Shown: in pieces, positions 16,933 to 26,261 of the stretch
Layout of the letters: each line of letters begins with the position of its first letter
Position numbering within the stretch: position 1 is the stretch's first letter
Source: DASXVX01 sp036504075
Lineage (GTDB): Bacteria > Bacillota > Sulfobacillia > Symbiobacteriales > Symbiobacteriaceae
NCBI GenBank assembly: GCA_036504075.1
Contig: DASXVX010000052.1
Span: 62,001 to 126,000, forward strand
DNA: 64,000 bases
Reading direction: 5' to 3'
Program-made: the position numbers and the translations under genes
The notes under the pieces: generated by a model
What the model saw: only the letters and a program-made list of their open reading frames with translations
Told to the model about the DNA's origin: nothing
The model's database searches: none

Positions 16933-17553
16933 CTATAGACCCTGACCCTGGCTCGGCGCCTGCTCCTGGCTCTGGCTCTGCCCCTTGCCCTGCGCATGCC
17001 GCTCGCCCGGGGCCGGGCGCTGTGCGAAGTCCTGCAGCATCTTGTCGGCCTGCTCCTGCGTGAGCTTGCCGGCCTTCACCTCGGCGTCGAGTTTGGCCTT
17101 CAGTTCATCCTGCGAGAGCGGGGCCCGACCAAAGCCCTTGTGGTCGCCCATCTGCCCCCCGGGCGCCCCCGGGCCCTGGCCAGGCCCGTGGCCCTTGCCG
17201 AAGTTGCCGTCGTGCGGCCCGAACCCGCCGGGACCCTTCGACAGCTTGTCAGCCTGCTCCTGGGTAAGCTTGCCGTCCTTCACAGCCTGATCGATGATCG
17301 CCTGCGAGTCGGCCTTGAGCTTATCCATGGCGGCTTTGCGGAGGTCGTCGAGCTGCTTGTGCACGTCGGCTTCGGCCTGGGTCATCTTCCCGGTTTTCAC
17401 CGCGTCGGCCAGGAAGTCTTTCGCAGCAGGTTGAGCGGCGGCGGCGGGGGCGGTCGGTACGGATTCCGCCGCGTACACGGCACCGGCTGCCAACATGCTA
17501 CCCGCCACCAGAACGGTACCGGCGATCACGCCAAACGTATTCTTCAGGTTCAT
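16933..17553 (-). CDS. Secreted DUF2680-like protein
   Basis: The 206-residue protein has a signal peptide (about residues 1-28, ending AVYAAES). Three copies of the pattern VK.GK(M/L)TQ(A/E)(E/Q)AD occur, the motif of YckD/DUF2680 exported proteins. Between the second and third copies there is a Gly/His/Pro-rich linker, and the C-terminus is Gln/Ser-rich. It lies about 100 bases after the sensor kinase gene on the same strand and may be a target of that system. Molecular function unknown. Confidence 0.82.
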   Translation of the reverse strand: MNLKNTFGVIAGTVLVAGSMLAAGAVYAAESVPTAPAAAAQPAAKDFLADAVKTGKMTQAEADVHKQLDDLRKAAMDKLKADSQAIIDQAVKDGKLTQEQADKLSKGPGGFGPHDGNFGKGHGPGQGPGAPGGQMGDHKGFGRAPLSQDELKAKLDAEVKAGKLTQEQADKMLQDFAQRPAPGERHAQGKGQSQSQEQAPSQGQGL

Positions 17554-17661
17554 TATGTCTCGTCCTCCTATGTCTTGGTTGGTACAGGTCTATCATCGTC
17601 GATGAACCTGAATCCCCGCTGAAACCGGTGTGAACGAGGCGTGGAGATACGGTGAAGAAAA

Positions 17662-19017
17662 CTATACGGAGCAGCGGAGCGGCAACCGGATGCTGAACCG
17701 GCTGCCGGCGGCGACGGTGCTCTCGGCGGTGAGCGTGCCGCCCATCCGCTGCACCGCCTCCCCGGCGATAGCCAGCCCGAGTCCGGTGCCGGGGAGGGAC
17801 TGGGTGTCCACCCCCCGGTGGAACCGCTCGAAGATGTAAGGCAACTCTTCCGGTGCGATTCCCTTGCCGGTGTCCGCGACGGTGACGACGGCATCCCCGC
17901 CGTCTTTCCGGACCTGCAGCGTGACCTGCCCACCCGCCGGCGTGTACTTGCAGGCGTTGTCGATGAGGTTGCCCACGCAGAGTTCCACCAGATGCCGGTC
18001 CAGCAGCACTGGCAGCGACTGATCCAGCCCGTCGGCCTGGAAGCGGAGTTCGTTCTCCTCGGCCAGGGCCTGGTAGAGCGGCGCCAGTTCCCGCAGCAGG
18101 GCGCCCAGGTCCCCCGGCGCCAGGGCGATGCCGGTCCCTTCGCTGAGGCGGGCGATTTCCAGCAAGCCGGCGATCACCCGCTCCATCCGCTCGATTTGCC
18201 GGCCCATGGCAGGCGCCACCTGGGGCAGCCGCTCGGGATGCTCTTCGGCCACCTCGTGGTAGGCCCGCAAGGTGGTGACGGGGGTCTTCAGCTCGTGCGC
18301 CGCGTCGGCGGCAAACCGCTTGGCCAGGTCCCGCTCCGCGGCCAGCGAGCGGAAGGACTCCCGCAGCCGGAGCACCATCCGGTTGAACTGGTCGGTCAGC
18401 GGGTCCAGCTCGATGACGCCGGTCGGCGCAACCGTTTGCAAAAAGTCGCCGCCGGCCACCGCCTCGGTCGCCGCGGCCAGCCGCCCCAGAGGCCGGGCCA
18501 GCCAGCGGGAGAGCAGCCAGCCGATCAACCCCGCCAGCGCAAGTGCGAGCGCCAGCACGGCCAGCACTTGCTGGTACAGGCTGCTCAAAATGCTGCCCGC
18601 CCCGGAGCGCAGCGTAAAGTGGATGCGCAGGGGCGGGCCGCCGTCCAGGCGGTACGGCAAGTCAAACGAGTCGTTGCCGTCCCGCGGGAAGCTCATGATG
18701 AACACCTGTTTCGGCGATGGGGCCGGCGGCGGCAGTCTGACCCCACCGATGAAATCAGCCGTTACATCGACCTGCAAGCCCGGAAACGCCTGCTTCAGCC
18801 GCTGCACGGTCACATCCGACGACTCGTCCTGCCGGCGCCCCTCGTTGATCAGCGCCTGGACCCGGTCCACATAGCCCAAAAGCTCCTGCCGCTGGACGAT
18901 GACCGCGTACAGCGAGAGGGCGTTCGAAAAGATGTACCCGGCAAACGACAGCAGGACCAGCGCCAGCGCCAGGTAGCTGCCGACCAGCCGCCAGCGGAGA
19001 CTCCGCCAGAGTTTCAT
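17662..19017 (-). CDS. Sensor histidine kinase
   Basis: This 451-residue kinase has two membrane segments (about residues 12-34 and 158-178) around an extracellular domain, then a HAMP domain, the H-box AAHELKTPVTTLR, and the ATPase boxes NLIDNACKYTP, VADTGKGI and GTGLGLAI. It would autophosphorylate on the His and pass phosphate to the regulator whose gene overlaps it by 4 bases (ATGA at 19014). The neighbouring MacB-type transporter and the secreted DUF2680 protein are plausible targets. Confidence 0.95.
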   Translation of the reverse strand: MKLWRSLRWRLVGSYLALALVLLSFAGYIFSNALSLYAVIVQRQELLGYVDRVQALINEGRRQDESSDVTVQRLKQAFPGLQVDVTADFIGGVRLPPPAPSPKQVFIMSFPRDGNDSFDLPYRLDGGPPLRIHFTLRSGAGSILSSLYQQVLAVLALALALAGLIGWLLSRWLARPLGRLAAATEAVAGGDFLQTVAPTGVIELDPLTDQFNRMVLRLRESFRSLAAERDLAKRFAADAAHELKTPVTTLRAYHEVAEEHPERLPQVAPAMGRQIERMERVIAGLLEIARLSEGTGIALAPGDLGALLRELAPLYQALAEENELRFQADGLDQSLPVLLDRHLVELCVGNLIDNACKYTPAGGQVTLQVRKDGGDAVVTVADTGKGIAPEELPYIFERFHRGVDTQSLPGTGLGLAIAGEAVQRMGGTLTAESTVAAGSRFSIRLPLRCSV

Positions 19018-19712
19018 CGTCCTTCCTCCTGTAGCTTGTACCCGACCCCCCGCACGCTGGCGATGTACCGGGGGTGCTCCGGGTCGTCGCCGAGTTTTGC
19101 CCGCAGGTTGCGCACATGCACGTTCACAGTCAGCGGCGAACCGGTATTCCGGTCCGTCTGCCAGAGCGCGTCCATGAGCATATCGCGGGTAAAAATCACC
19201 CCCGGCCGCCGGGCCAGCGTCAGCAGCACCTGAAACTCGCTGACCGTCAGGTGAATCCGCTCGTCCCCGCGGGTGACGGCCTGCCGCTCCGGAAAAATCA
19301 GCAGATCGTGCACGTGAAGCCGCCGCTCCTCATCCACCGCCTGCGCGGTCCCCGCCCGCCTGAGCAAGGCCCGCACCCGCGCCCGCAGCTCCCGCATGCC
19401 AAACGGCTTCGCCAGGTAGTCATCGCCCCCCAGCTCCAGCCCGACCACCTTGTCCATTTCCGTCCCCCGCGCAGTCAGAAACAGCACCGGCACGTTGCTG
19501 GACTGCCGAAGTTGCCGGCAAAGGTCGAACCCGTTCATCCCCGGCAGCCGGACATCCAGCACGACCAGGTCATGCTCACCGGAAAGCGCCCGCTTGAGCC
19601 CCGACTCCCCATCGGCCACATGCTCCAACCGCCAGCCCTCATCCTCCAGCCCCATGCGAATGGCGCCGGCCAAATCCAGATCGTCTTCAACCAGCAACAG
19701 GAAAGCAGCCAC
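19014..19712 (-). CDS. OmpR-family response regulator
   Basis: This 232-residue regulator has a receiver domain with Asp53 in LVVLDVRLPGMNG, the Lys of YLAKPFG, and a C-terminal winged helix (about residues 130-230, with TVNVHVRNLRAKLG). The GTG start at 19712 has AGAGGGA 6 nt upstream; the longer open frame upstream is low-complexity and unlikely to be translated. The gene overlaps the kinase gene by 4 bases. Confidence 0.95.
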   Translation of the reverse strand: MAAFLLLVEDDLDLAGAIRMGLEDEGWRLEHVADGESGLKRALSGEHDLVVLDVRLPGMNGFDLCRQLRQSSNVPVLFLTARGTEMDKVVGLELGGDDYLAKPFGMRELRARVRALLRRAGTAQAVDEERRLHVHDLLIFPERQAVTRGDERIHLTVSEFQVLLTLARRPGVIFTRDMLMDALWQTDRNTGSPLTVNVHVRNLRAKLGDDPEHPRYIASVRGVGYKLQEEGR

Positions 19713-20061
19713 GCAGAATCCCTCTTTTCGCACGGAGAGTATGGGGGCCAGGTGGAGCCGGGTTGCCCGGCGAGACCGCCGAGCAGGGTTGCCGGGCGCC
19801 AAGAAGCAAGCCAACGGTTGATGTGCGCCCAGGAGAGTACGCCCACGCAAGAAGGACGGAAGGCGAAGCCCGCCCGGACGGGGGCCCGACGAGCATCGGG
19901 GCAGAAGTTAAGAGATTCGCAGCCGTGGAGGTGCACAGTTGCGACGACGACATCCTTCGCCTACCAGTGAGCAAATGTGCCCGCAACGGCGAGAATCATT
20001 ACCAAGGTAAGTGCCCCGCAGCGAGGAGCGGTAACCGGCAGGGCGGGCATCGTAAAAAAGC
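19713..20061. other. Intergenic stretch without recognisable gene
   Basis: About 350 GC-rich bases lie between the transporter block and the response regulator. I see no ORF with a ribosome site and no clear promoter. This gap suggests the two-component genes are a separate transcription unit from the transporter block upstream. Confidence 0.4.
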
Positions 20062-20877
20062 TCATCCACGAGGGGGACGTACTACTATCTCCCCACCCCG
20101 CAACTCAACCGTTGCGCGCCGCCCGATGCCTACGGCGGAAAGCAACCCCAGAGGCACCTGCAACCGCCCAGCCGCATCCAACACCGCCACCTCCTCCGAA
20201 GACCCGGAGGTCGACTCAGTGGCTACCTTGCCATCGCGTATCCGCACCGTCCGCCCCGCATACACCGTCATCCCCACGTCATGCGTGACCAGCACGATCG
20301 TCATCCCCAGCTCCCGGTTCACCTGCTGCAGCGCCGCCATCACCATCGCCCCCGAGGCCGCATCCAGCGACCCCGTCGGCTCATCCGCCAGCAGCAGTTG
20401 CGGCTTGCTCGCCAGCGCGACCGCAATCGCCACCCGCTGCTGCTCCCCGCCCGACAGCTCCGGCGGGAACCCGTGCATGCGCTCCCGCATCCCCACCAGC
20501 CCCAGCAGCCGGGCCGCCTCGGCACCATCGAACAGCCCCACCCGTGACTGCGCCAGCAGCACGTTATCCAACGCCGACAGGTACGGAATCAGGTTCAGCG
20601 CACTGTTCTGCCACACGAACCCCGCCACCGTGCGCCGGTAGCGGTCCCGCCGCCGGGCCGTCAGCTTCGTGAGGTCCCACTCCCCCACCATCGCCACGCC
20701 CGCCGAAGGGGCGTCGAGGCCCCCGAGCACATTCAACAGCGTCGACTTGCCGCTGCCGCTATTGCCGATGATGGCGACCATTTCGCCTGGTGCCACCTGC
20801 AAATCCAGCCCCTGCAGGGCAAAGACCTCGATGCCGGTGGCCCGATAGATCTTCACCAGGCCCTCGCAGTGAATCAC
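20062..20877 (-). CDS. MacB/LolD-type ABC ATPase with C-terminal AbrB-like domain
   Basis: This 271-residue protein has a standard ATPase domain: Walker A GNSGSGKST, signature LSGGEQQR, Walker B LLLADEPTGSLD and VTHD. After about residue 225 comes an extra piece, LDAAGRLQVPLGLLSAVGI and VELRGGEIVVRP, which fits the swapped-hairpin AbrB/SpoVT fold (LD..GR..IP....LGI). I know of no established role for this addition in such ATPases. The GTG at 20877 follows AGGAGGT. It lies 90 bases after the large permease it probably powers. Confidence 0.9.
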   Translation of the reverse strand: MIHCEGLVKIYRATGIEVFALQGLDLQVAPGEMVAIIGNSGSGKSTLLNVLGGLDAPSAGVAMVGEWDLTKLTARRRDRYRRTVAGFVWQNSALNLIPYLSALDNVLLAQSRVGLFDGAEAARLLGLVGMRERMHGFPPELSGGEQQRVAIAVALASKPQLLLADEPTGSLDAASGAMVMAALQQVNRELGMTIVLVTHDVGMTVYAGRTVRIRDGKVATESTSGSSEEVAVLDAAGRLQVPLGLLSAVGIGRRATVELRGGEIVVRPPRG

Positions 20878-20967
20878 GCCGCCACCTCCTAGGAATTGTT
20901 GCCTCCCGCCGTTTCGGAGCAAACGGCTGACGGCCGCCGGGCGGCTCGACCTGACGGTCGACCGCGA

Positions 20968-23685
20968 CTAGCCGTCTTCGCCGAGCCGGAGCGCCTTCCC
21001 GATGGAGAGCCGCCGCAGCCAGAGTCCCACGGTTCCGGCCCCGACCGACAGCGCCAGCGCAAAGCCCAGCAGGAGCCAGATGCGCTCGCCCGCCGTCCCC
21101 GCCGTGTGCAACGGCAGGAGCGACTGGCCCGGCTGCCGGCGCAGCACCGGCACGTAGACCGCCGCCACCCAGCCGCCCGCCGACAGGCCGGCGGCTGCCG
21201 CCGTGCCTACCAGCAGCAACTGCTCAGTGTACAGGCTCATGGCAACGTGGCCCGCCGACATGCCCATCGCCCGCAGCACGCCCAGCTCCTTCGCCCGGGA
21301 CTGGAGCGTCAGGCCGACGCTCAGGAGGTAGGTCAGCGCCATCACCAGCAAGGCCGCCACGAACCCGGCCGACAGGGTGGCGTACAGCCCCAGCCGCAGC
21401 GGCTCCCGCCGCCCGGCGGCAATGACCGCCCGCCGGTCCATCAGCTCCATCAGCTTGACCTCCCGCTGGCGCAAGGCGTCCGCCACCGGCGTCAGCGAGC
21501 CGCCATCCGCCATCCGCACCCACACTTCGTACGGCACCAGCGCGAGCCCGTCCTGGAAGTAGTCCAGGCTGCCGACCACAAAGTCGCCGTCTTCCGGCAA
21601 CCGGCCCGGCCACGACCCGACGACCGCCCCCACCACCAGGTTCACTTCGCTGTCATTCTGCTTGGCCTTCAGCTTGTCCCCGGGCTTCAGCGACAGCCGC
21701 TGCGCCAGGGACGACGAGACCAGCACGGCCTGCTCATCTTTCGCGAGCAGGTTCAGGTAATCGGCCGGCGGGTACGGCGTCAGCTCCGGGATGAACCGGG
21801 CCACCTTCCCGAACTCCTGCGGCTGGATGCCCACCAGGTCCGCCTTCCCCAGGTTCTTGCTGCCCACCGAGAGCGAGACGCCCTTGCGGGTCTGGACCCG
21901 GGCCGAACCAACCGTATCCGGCAGGTTTTGCAGATTGCTGTACGGGGGCTCCCGGTAGACGATCTCATCGGGATTGCCGCTGGCGTCGTACGAGAGCACC
22001 TCGCTCTCCCAGGCCGGGCTGAGCAGCAGGTCGCTGCCGGTTTCGTACTGCGCCCGGGCCACCAGGTCCCGGTCCAGCGTCCGGGCGAACGCGGCGCCAT
22101 AGATGCCGAGCCCGGTGGTCACCACCAGCATCAGCCAGAGCGACTGATACCGCCCCGGCTTGGAGCGCAGCAGGCTGAGCGCCAGGTAGAACGGCGGGCT
22201 TAACCGCCGCCCCGCCAGCCGGGTCAGCAGCTGAAGCGCCAGCGTCATGACCCGCCAGATGACGACCCCCACGCCCACCAGCGCCAGGGCCGGCAGGGAG
22301 AGGAACAGCGGGTCGTCCGCACCGCCGCCGGCGGCGAAGAGCTTCCACGTGCCATAGCCCAGGACCGCCAGCAGGGCGACTTCGGCGGCGGCCCGCAGCG
22401 CCTCCAGCGCCGGCGACTTTTTCGCCGCCTCCTGGCCCAGCGTCGCCACCGTGAAGCGGGCCGCCCGCACCAGCGGCACCAGCGAAATCAACTCCGCCAC
22501 CAGCGCGGCCCCCGCCGCCCAGCCGGCAGCCGCCCACGTGAGCGTCACCGGCAGCAGCGGCCGGTCCACCAGTTGCAGGAACCCGGCCGAAAGCCCCATC
22601 ACCCGGACGACCGGCAGCGTCAGCAACAGCCCGAGCAGGGCGGCGCCGCCCGCCAGCAGGAGAGACTCGCCCAAGTAGAACCAGACCGTCTCCAAGGCAT
22701 GGACGCCCCGGCTCCGCAGCACCGCCACCTCCACCTGCCGGGAGCTGACCACCACGTCGGCGGTCGCCAGCACGAAGAAGACCACCAGCAGGTAGACCGG
22801 CAGCAGGAGCACCGTCAGCATCCGCTGGGTCGTCGCCATCTGGGTCAGAAAGTTGTCCAAAAAGGAGGCCGGCGAGGCCGCCACATCCACGTCCGGCAGC
22901 AGCCGGGCCGCCCGCAGAGGCAGTTCCCGCACCGCCGCCGCCAGCGCCGGCACCCTGGCCGCGTGCACCTCGGCGGTCGGCATCGTCATCGCCCAGGTCA
23001 CCTGCCCGGGGGTGACGGCGAGGGAGTCCCAGTAAGCCTGGCCGGTCAGCAGGCCGCTGTCCAGCACGCCTTTCAGCTCGGCCAGCAGGCCGGTTTCGGG
23101 CAGCGCCACCGTCCCGACGATGGTCACCGTCGCCGCGGCCCCGGCGGAGTCCGAGGTGAGCGGCACCCGGAGCTTGTCCCCGAGTTTGTAGCCCGCCTTG
23201 GCCAGGGCGGCGTCCGGCACGGCCACTTCGGCCTTCCCCGCCGCGGGCAGCCGCCCGGTGACGAGGCTGACACCGCCGGAAGGCAACTCCGGCAGCACGC
23301 CCAGCGTAAAGTATTTCTTCCCCGGCTGCAGCTTGCCATCCGCTCCGACCACCTGGACCGGCCGCTGGCCGGTGGACGGGATGGTGACGGCGTTCACCGC
23401 GGCCACACCGCCATCCGCCGGGAAGGTCGTCCGCAGGTACGTATCCAGCTGTTTCACCGCCACCGAATGGTCGTCGGTGTCGGACGCGGACCAGTCCAAC
23501 ACGATGGAAAGCGCATCGGGCTTGGCGGCGATCTGTTTGTGCAGCGTCTGTTCCATGCTACTTGAGACAAAGACCGGCACGGCCGCCGCCAGCACGGCGG
23601 CCAGAGTCAGGCCGGTCAGGCGCAGCAGGACCAGGACCCCTGTGCGCCGGAGCCGGTTCCGGAGCACCCGCAGTTGGAGTCTCAC
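20968..23685 (-). CDS. Large FtsX/MacB-type ABC permease
   Basis: The 905-residue membrane protein has an N-terminal membrane anchor (about residues 15-40), a long extracellular region, then a cluster of membrane segments (about 270-480), a second large extracellular domain and a final block of three segments (about 770-900). Two FtsX-like repeats, e.g. AKELGVLRAMGMS and EVAVLRSRGVH, are the mark of MacB-type mechanotransmission permeases. These do not carry substrate through the lipid but drive external steps. The 3' neighbour of the membrane-fusion gene overlaps it by 4 bases. Confidence 0.9.
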   Translation of the reverse strand: MRLQLRVLRNRLRRTGVLVLLRLTGLTLAAVLAAAVPVFVSSSMEQTLHKQIAAKPDALSIVLDWSASDTDDHSVAVKQLDTYLRTTFPADGGVAAVNAVTIPSTGQRPVQVVGADGKLQPGKKYFTLGVLPELPSGGVSLVTGRLPAAGKAEVAVPDAALAKAGYKLGDKLRVPLTSDSAGAAATVTIVGTVALPETGLLAELKGVLDSGLLTGQAYWDSLAVTPGQVTWAMTMPTAEVHAARVPALAAAVRELPLRAARLLPDVDVAASPASFLDNFLTQMATTQRMLTVLLLPVYLLVVFFVLATADVVVSSRQVEVAVLRSRGVHALETVWFYLGESLLLAGGAALLGLLLTLPVVRVMGLSAGFLQLVDRPLLPVTLTWAAAGWAAGAALVAELISLVPLVRAARFTVATLGQEAAKKSPALEALRAAAEVALLAVLGYGTWKLFAAGGGADDPLFLSLPALALVGVGVVIWRVMTLALQLLTRLAGRRLSPPFYLALSLLRSKPGRYQSLWLMLVVTTGLGIYGAAFARTLDRDLVARAQYETGSDLLLSPAWESEVLSYDASGNPDEIVYREPPYSNLQNLPDTVGSARVQTRKGVSLSVGSKNLGKADLVGIQPQEFGKVARFIPELTPYPPADYLNLLAKDEQAVLVSSSLAQRLSLKPGDKLKAKQNDSEVNLVVGAVVGSWPGRLPEDGDFVVGSLDYFQDGLALVPYEVWVRMADGGSLTPVADALRQREVKLMELMDRRAVIAAGRREPLRLGLYATLSAGFVAALLVMALTYLLSVGLTLQSRAKELGVLRAMGMSAGHVAMSLYTEQLLLVGTAAAAGLSAGGWVAAVYVPVLRRQPGQSLLPLHTAGTAGERIWLLLGFALALSVGAGTVGLWLRRLSIGKALRLGEDG

Positions 23686-24689
23686 CGGCTCACCACCTGG
23701 TCTCCGGCCTGCAGTCCCTGGGTTACTTCAATATACTGGCTGTTCGACAGGCCGGTCGTGATGGCGACCTCCTGGCGGGTTTCGCCTTTGACCACGGTGA
23801 CGAACTGGCGCCCGCCGAAGGAACGCACGGCGCTGAGCGGCACCAGCAGAGCGTCCGCCTTGGACTGCACGACCACGTCGGCCTTGCCGTTGCGGCCCGC
23901 CTTGACTCGGGTGGATGCCTGGTCCGGCGCAATGATCGCATACTTGTCGCCGCTGGTGGCCCCGGCCGGCGGCGCCTGCACGATTTTGCCGGTCACCGCC
24001 GTCGGATCGCCGTCGCTGGGGTAGATTTTGACGACCTGCCCGACCGAGAGCTGCGCAGCGGTGGAGTCATCAACCTTGGAGCGGGCCACCACCGGCCCGT
24101 CGGCCGCGATTACCGCTACTTCCTTATAAGCGTCCACCTGGTCGGCCTCGGCGACGGCGACGGTGAGCACCGTGCCGGCGAACGGCGCGTACAGTTGCGT
24201 ATTGGCCAGCGACTCCCGCTTCTGGTCCAGGTTCATTTGTGCCTGCTGGACGCTCACCTCCTGTTTCTGGAGGTCCAGGGCGCTGGGCTCGTTTACGAAG
24301 CCCTTCTTCGCGTTTAAGTCTGAGAGCGTCAACTGCTGAAGCTTCAAGCTGAGTTCCGCGTTGATCACATCGTTCGGGAGCGTGCCCGATTCCAGTTCGA
24401 CCAGCAGTTGTCCCGCTTCCACATGCTGATTCGCTTTCACGGAGAGCTTCTTCAGCCGCCCGCCGGTCTTCAGGTAGAGCGACTGCTGCCGCTCGGCCCC
24501 AAACGAGACCGCCACGGAGACGGTGCTGTCAATCGGCCCGCGCTTGGCAGCGGTAACTTCCCGCTGCGTGACGACCGGGGCCGTCACGTCGATGGCCGGC
24601 TCCTCCGCCTCTTTGGGCAGCAGCGAGCACCCGGCGGTCAGGAGCGCCCCGGCCAGCAGCATCCCGGCCATTCGTTGCTGTGTGTTCAC
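23682..24689 (-). CDS. Membrane-fusion (HlyD/MacA-type) lipoprotein
   Basis: This 335-residue protein has lipobox LLTAGC (Cys21) and then the order expected of an adaptor: a beta-barrel strand, a lipoyl half (KTGGRLKKLSVKANQHVEAGQLL), a coiled-coil hairpin (about residues 105-165) and the second lipoyl half (LYAPFAGTVLTVAVAEADQV). The C-terminus has VPLSAVRSFGG and the GL..GDQVV motif. It would bridge the permease and an external partner. The GTG start is behind AGGGGTGA and the frames of both neighbours overlap by 4 bases. Confidence 0.9.
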   Translation of the reverse strand: MNTQQRMAGMLLAGALLTAGCSLLPKEAEEPAIDVTAPVVTQREVTAAKRGPIDSTVSVAVSFGAERQQSLYLKTGGRLKKLSVKANQHVEAGQLLVELESGTLPNDVINAELSLKLQQLTLSDLNAKKGFVNEPSALDLQKQEVSVQQAQMNLDQKRESLANTQLYAPFAGTVLTVAVAEADQVDAYKEVAVIAADGPVVARSKVDDSTAAQLSVGQVVKIYPSDGDPTAVTGKIVQAPPAGATSGDKYAIIAPDQASTRVKAGRNGKADVVVQSKADALLVPLSAVRSFGGRQFVTVVKGETRQEVAITTGLSNSQYIEVTQGLQAGDQVVSR

Positions 24690-25366
24690 GTTCTCACCCC
24701 TGCCTCGGGCGTCAGCCGCCCTTCGGTGATGCGATATACCTGATCAACCCGCTCCGCCACGCCGGCGTCGTGGGTGGCAATCCAAACGCTGGCGCCGTAC
24801 TCCCGGGCATAGCCGACCAGCAGGTCGGTAATGACCAGGCTGGTGACGTGGTCCAGGGCGCCCGTCGGTTCATCCGCCAGGACGAGCTTCGGCCGCACGG
24901 CCAGCACCCGGGCGATGGCCACCCGCTGCCGCTCGCCGCCGGACAGCTCCGCCGGCCAGTGTTTGGCCCGAGCCGCCAGCCCGACCCCATCCAGCGCCGC
25001 CGCCGTCCGCTCCCGCCATTCCCGGCGGGGGACGCCGGCCAGCCGCTGGCCGAACTCCACGTTGTCCCAGGCGGACAGGTGCGCCAGCAGCCCGTACGAC
25101 TGGAACACGAAGCCCATGTGCGTCCGGCGCAGTTCGCTCAAGGCGGCGGGCGAGCGGGTGGCCAGGTCAACCCCGGCCACCCGGATTGACCCCCGGTCGG
25201 GATGGTCCAGCCCGCCCACCAGATTCACGAGCGTGGTTTTGCCCGACCCCGACCGCCCATAGACCGCCACCACCTGTCCCGGTTCGGTGGTGAGGGTCAC
25301 GCCCGCCAGGACGTTTACTTTTCCGAATGAGCGCCAGACATCTGCCACTTCAACCGCGGCCGTCAC
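24686..25366 (-). CDS. MacB/LolD-type ABC ATPase
   Basis: The 226-residue ATPase has Walker A GRSGSGKTT, signature LSGGERQR, Walker B LVLADEPTGALD and THD. It is a second ATPase for the same block and unlike the one at 20062 has no extra C-terminal domain. The start overlaps the stalk-domain gene by 4 bases. Two different ATPases around one FtsX-type permease suggest a heterodimeric motor; that is inference. Confidence 0.92.
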   Translation of the reverse strand: MTAAVEVADVWRSFGKVNVLAGVTLTTEPGQVVAVYGRSGSGKTTLVNLVGGLDHPDRGSIRVAGVDLATRSPAALSELRRTHMGFVFQSYGLLAHLSAWDNVEFGQRLAGVPRREWRERTAAALDGVGLAARAKHWPAELSGGERQRVAIARVLAVRPKLVLADEPTGALDHVTSLVITDLLVGYAREYGASVWIATHDAGVAERVDQVYRITEGRLTPEAGVRT

Positions 25367-26250
25367 GGTCCTGACACCTTCCCCAGGGGCGCACTGCCCG
25401 TGTCGTAGAAGAGCGTGAGCGGGTTGACAGACTTGTCGTAGACGAGCACGCTCGTCCGGATGGCGCCCGGCGCCATCGCTGCCGTGACGACGCCGTCCAC
25501 GGCAATCTCCGTCTTCTGGTAGTCGTACTGGTGCCCGAACTCATCGGTCACCAGCAACTTGGCCGGGTCCAGCGTGATCGACTTGAAAGAGTCGTTCCGG
25601 ACCGAAGTCAGAAAGAGCGTCTTGGATTCCAGCAGCGAGAGCAGCTTCAGGCGGGTGCCCCAGGGCATCACCAGCCGCTGATCCCGGAGCAGCTTGTCCG
25701 TCAGGGAAGTGATGGTCACACCCACCGGGACGCCGTCCCCGGTGCGGACGCTGCCTTTCACGGTATGACTGGACCAGAGCCGGTCGTACACGTCCTGCGC
25801 CAGGTTGCCGGGCACATCTTCGGCCGGGCCGTAGTCCCGGAGCAGCACGAACTTGCCGTCCACCGTCAGCGAAAGCCCCAGGTCCGGCAGCACGTCGGCC
25901 GGGATAAAGAGCCGGCCGCTCACCTGCATGGGCGCCGCCTTCAGCGTCTCCTTCCGCCCCTCCACCGTGGCCGTGTCGCCGCCGACGGTCAGTTGCGCAT
26001 CCACCGGCCCCCGCCGGAGGTGGATGATGTCGCCGTCGACCACAGGTGCGACGCCCAACGCGGTCAGCAGCTCTTCCGGCACCAGCACGTCGCCCTGAAT
26101 CGAGAGGATATCCACCGGCACATCAAGCTCGTGGCCTTTCAAGATATAGGTGTAGGTGCCCGTCGTCAGCACGCCGGCCGTGGCCGGCACCGCCACCGCC
26201 GCCACCAGCAGGAGCACCAGGAGGGGAATCCACCAGCGTTTCTTGATCAT
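25363..26250 (-). CDS. Secreted protein with copper-amine-oxidase-like stalk domains
   Basis: The 295-residue protein has an N-terminal signal/anchor (residues 5-26) and two segments of the type GDVLVPEELLTALGV and GRLFIPADVLPDLGL, each followed by a short strand pair. This is the pattern of the copper amine oxidase N-terminal-like domain, common on Gram-positive surfaces and usually not enzymatic. The C-terminal half is a beta-rich domain I do not recognise. It lies between the binding lipoprotein and the ABC genes and is probably an external part of that transporter. Confidence 0.75.
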   Translation of the reverse strand: MIKKRWWIPLLVLLLVAAVAVPATAGVLTTGTYTYILKGHELDVPVDILSIQGDVLVPEELLTALGVAPVVDGDIIHLRRGPVDAQLTVGGDTATVEGRKETLKAAPMQVSGRLFIPADVLPDLGLSLTVDGKFVLLRDYGPAEDVPGNLAQDVYDRLWSSHTVKGSVRTGDGVPVGVTITSLTDKLLRDQRLVMPWGTRLKLLSLLESKTLFLTSVRNDSFKSITLDPAKLLVTDEFGHQYDYQKTEIAVDGVVTAAMAPGAIRTSVLVYDKSVNPLTLFYDTGSAPLGKVSGP

Positions 26251-26261
26251 GTGCTTGCCCC

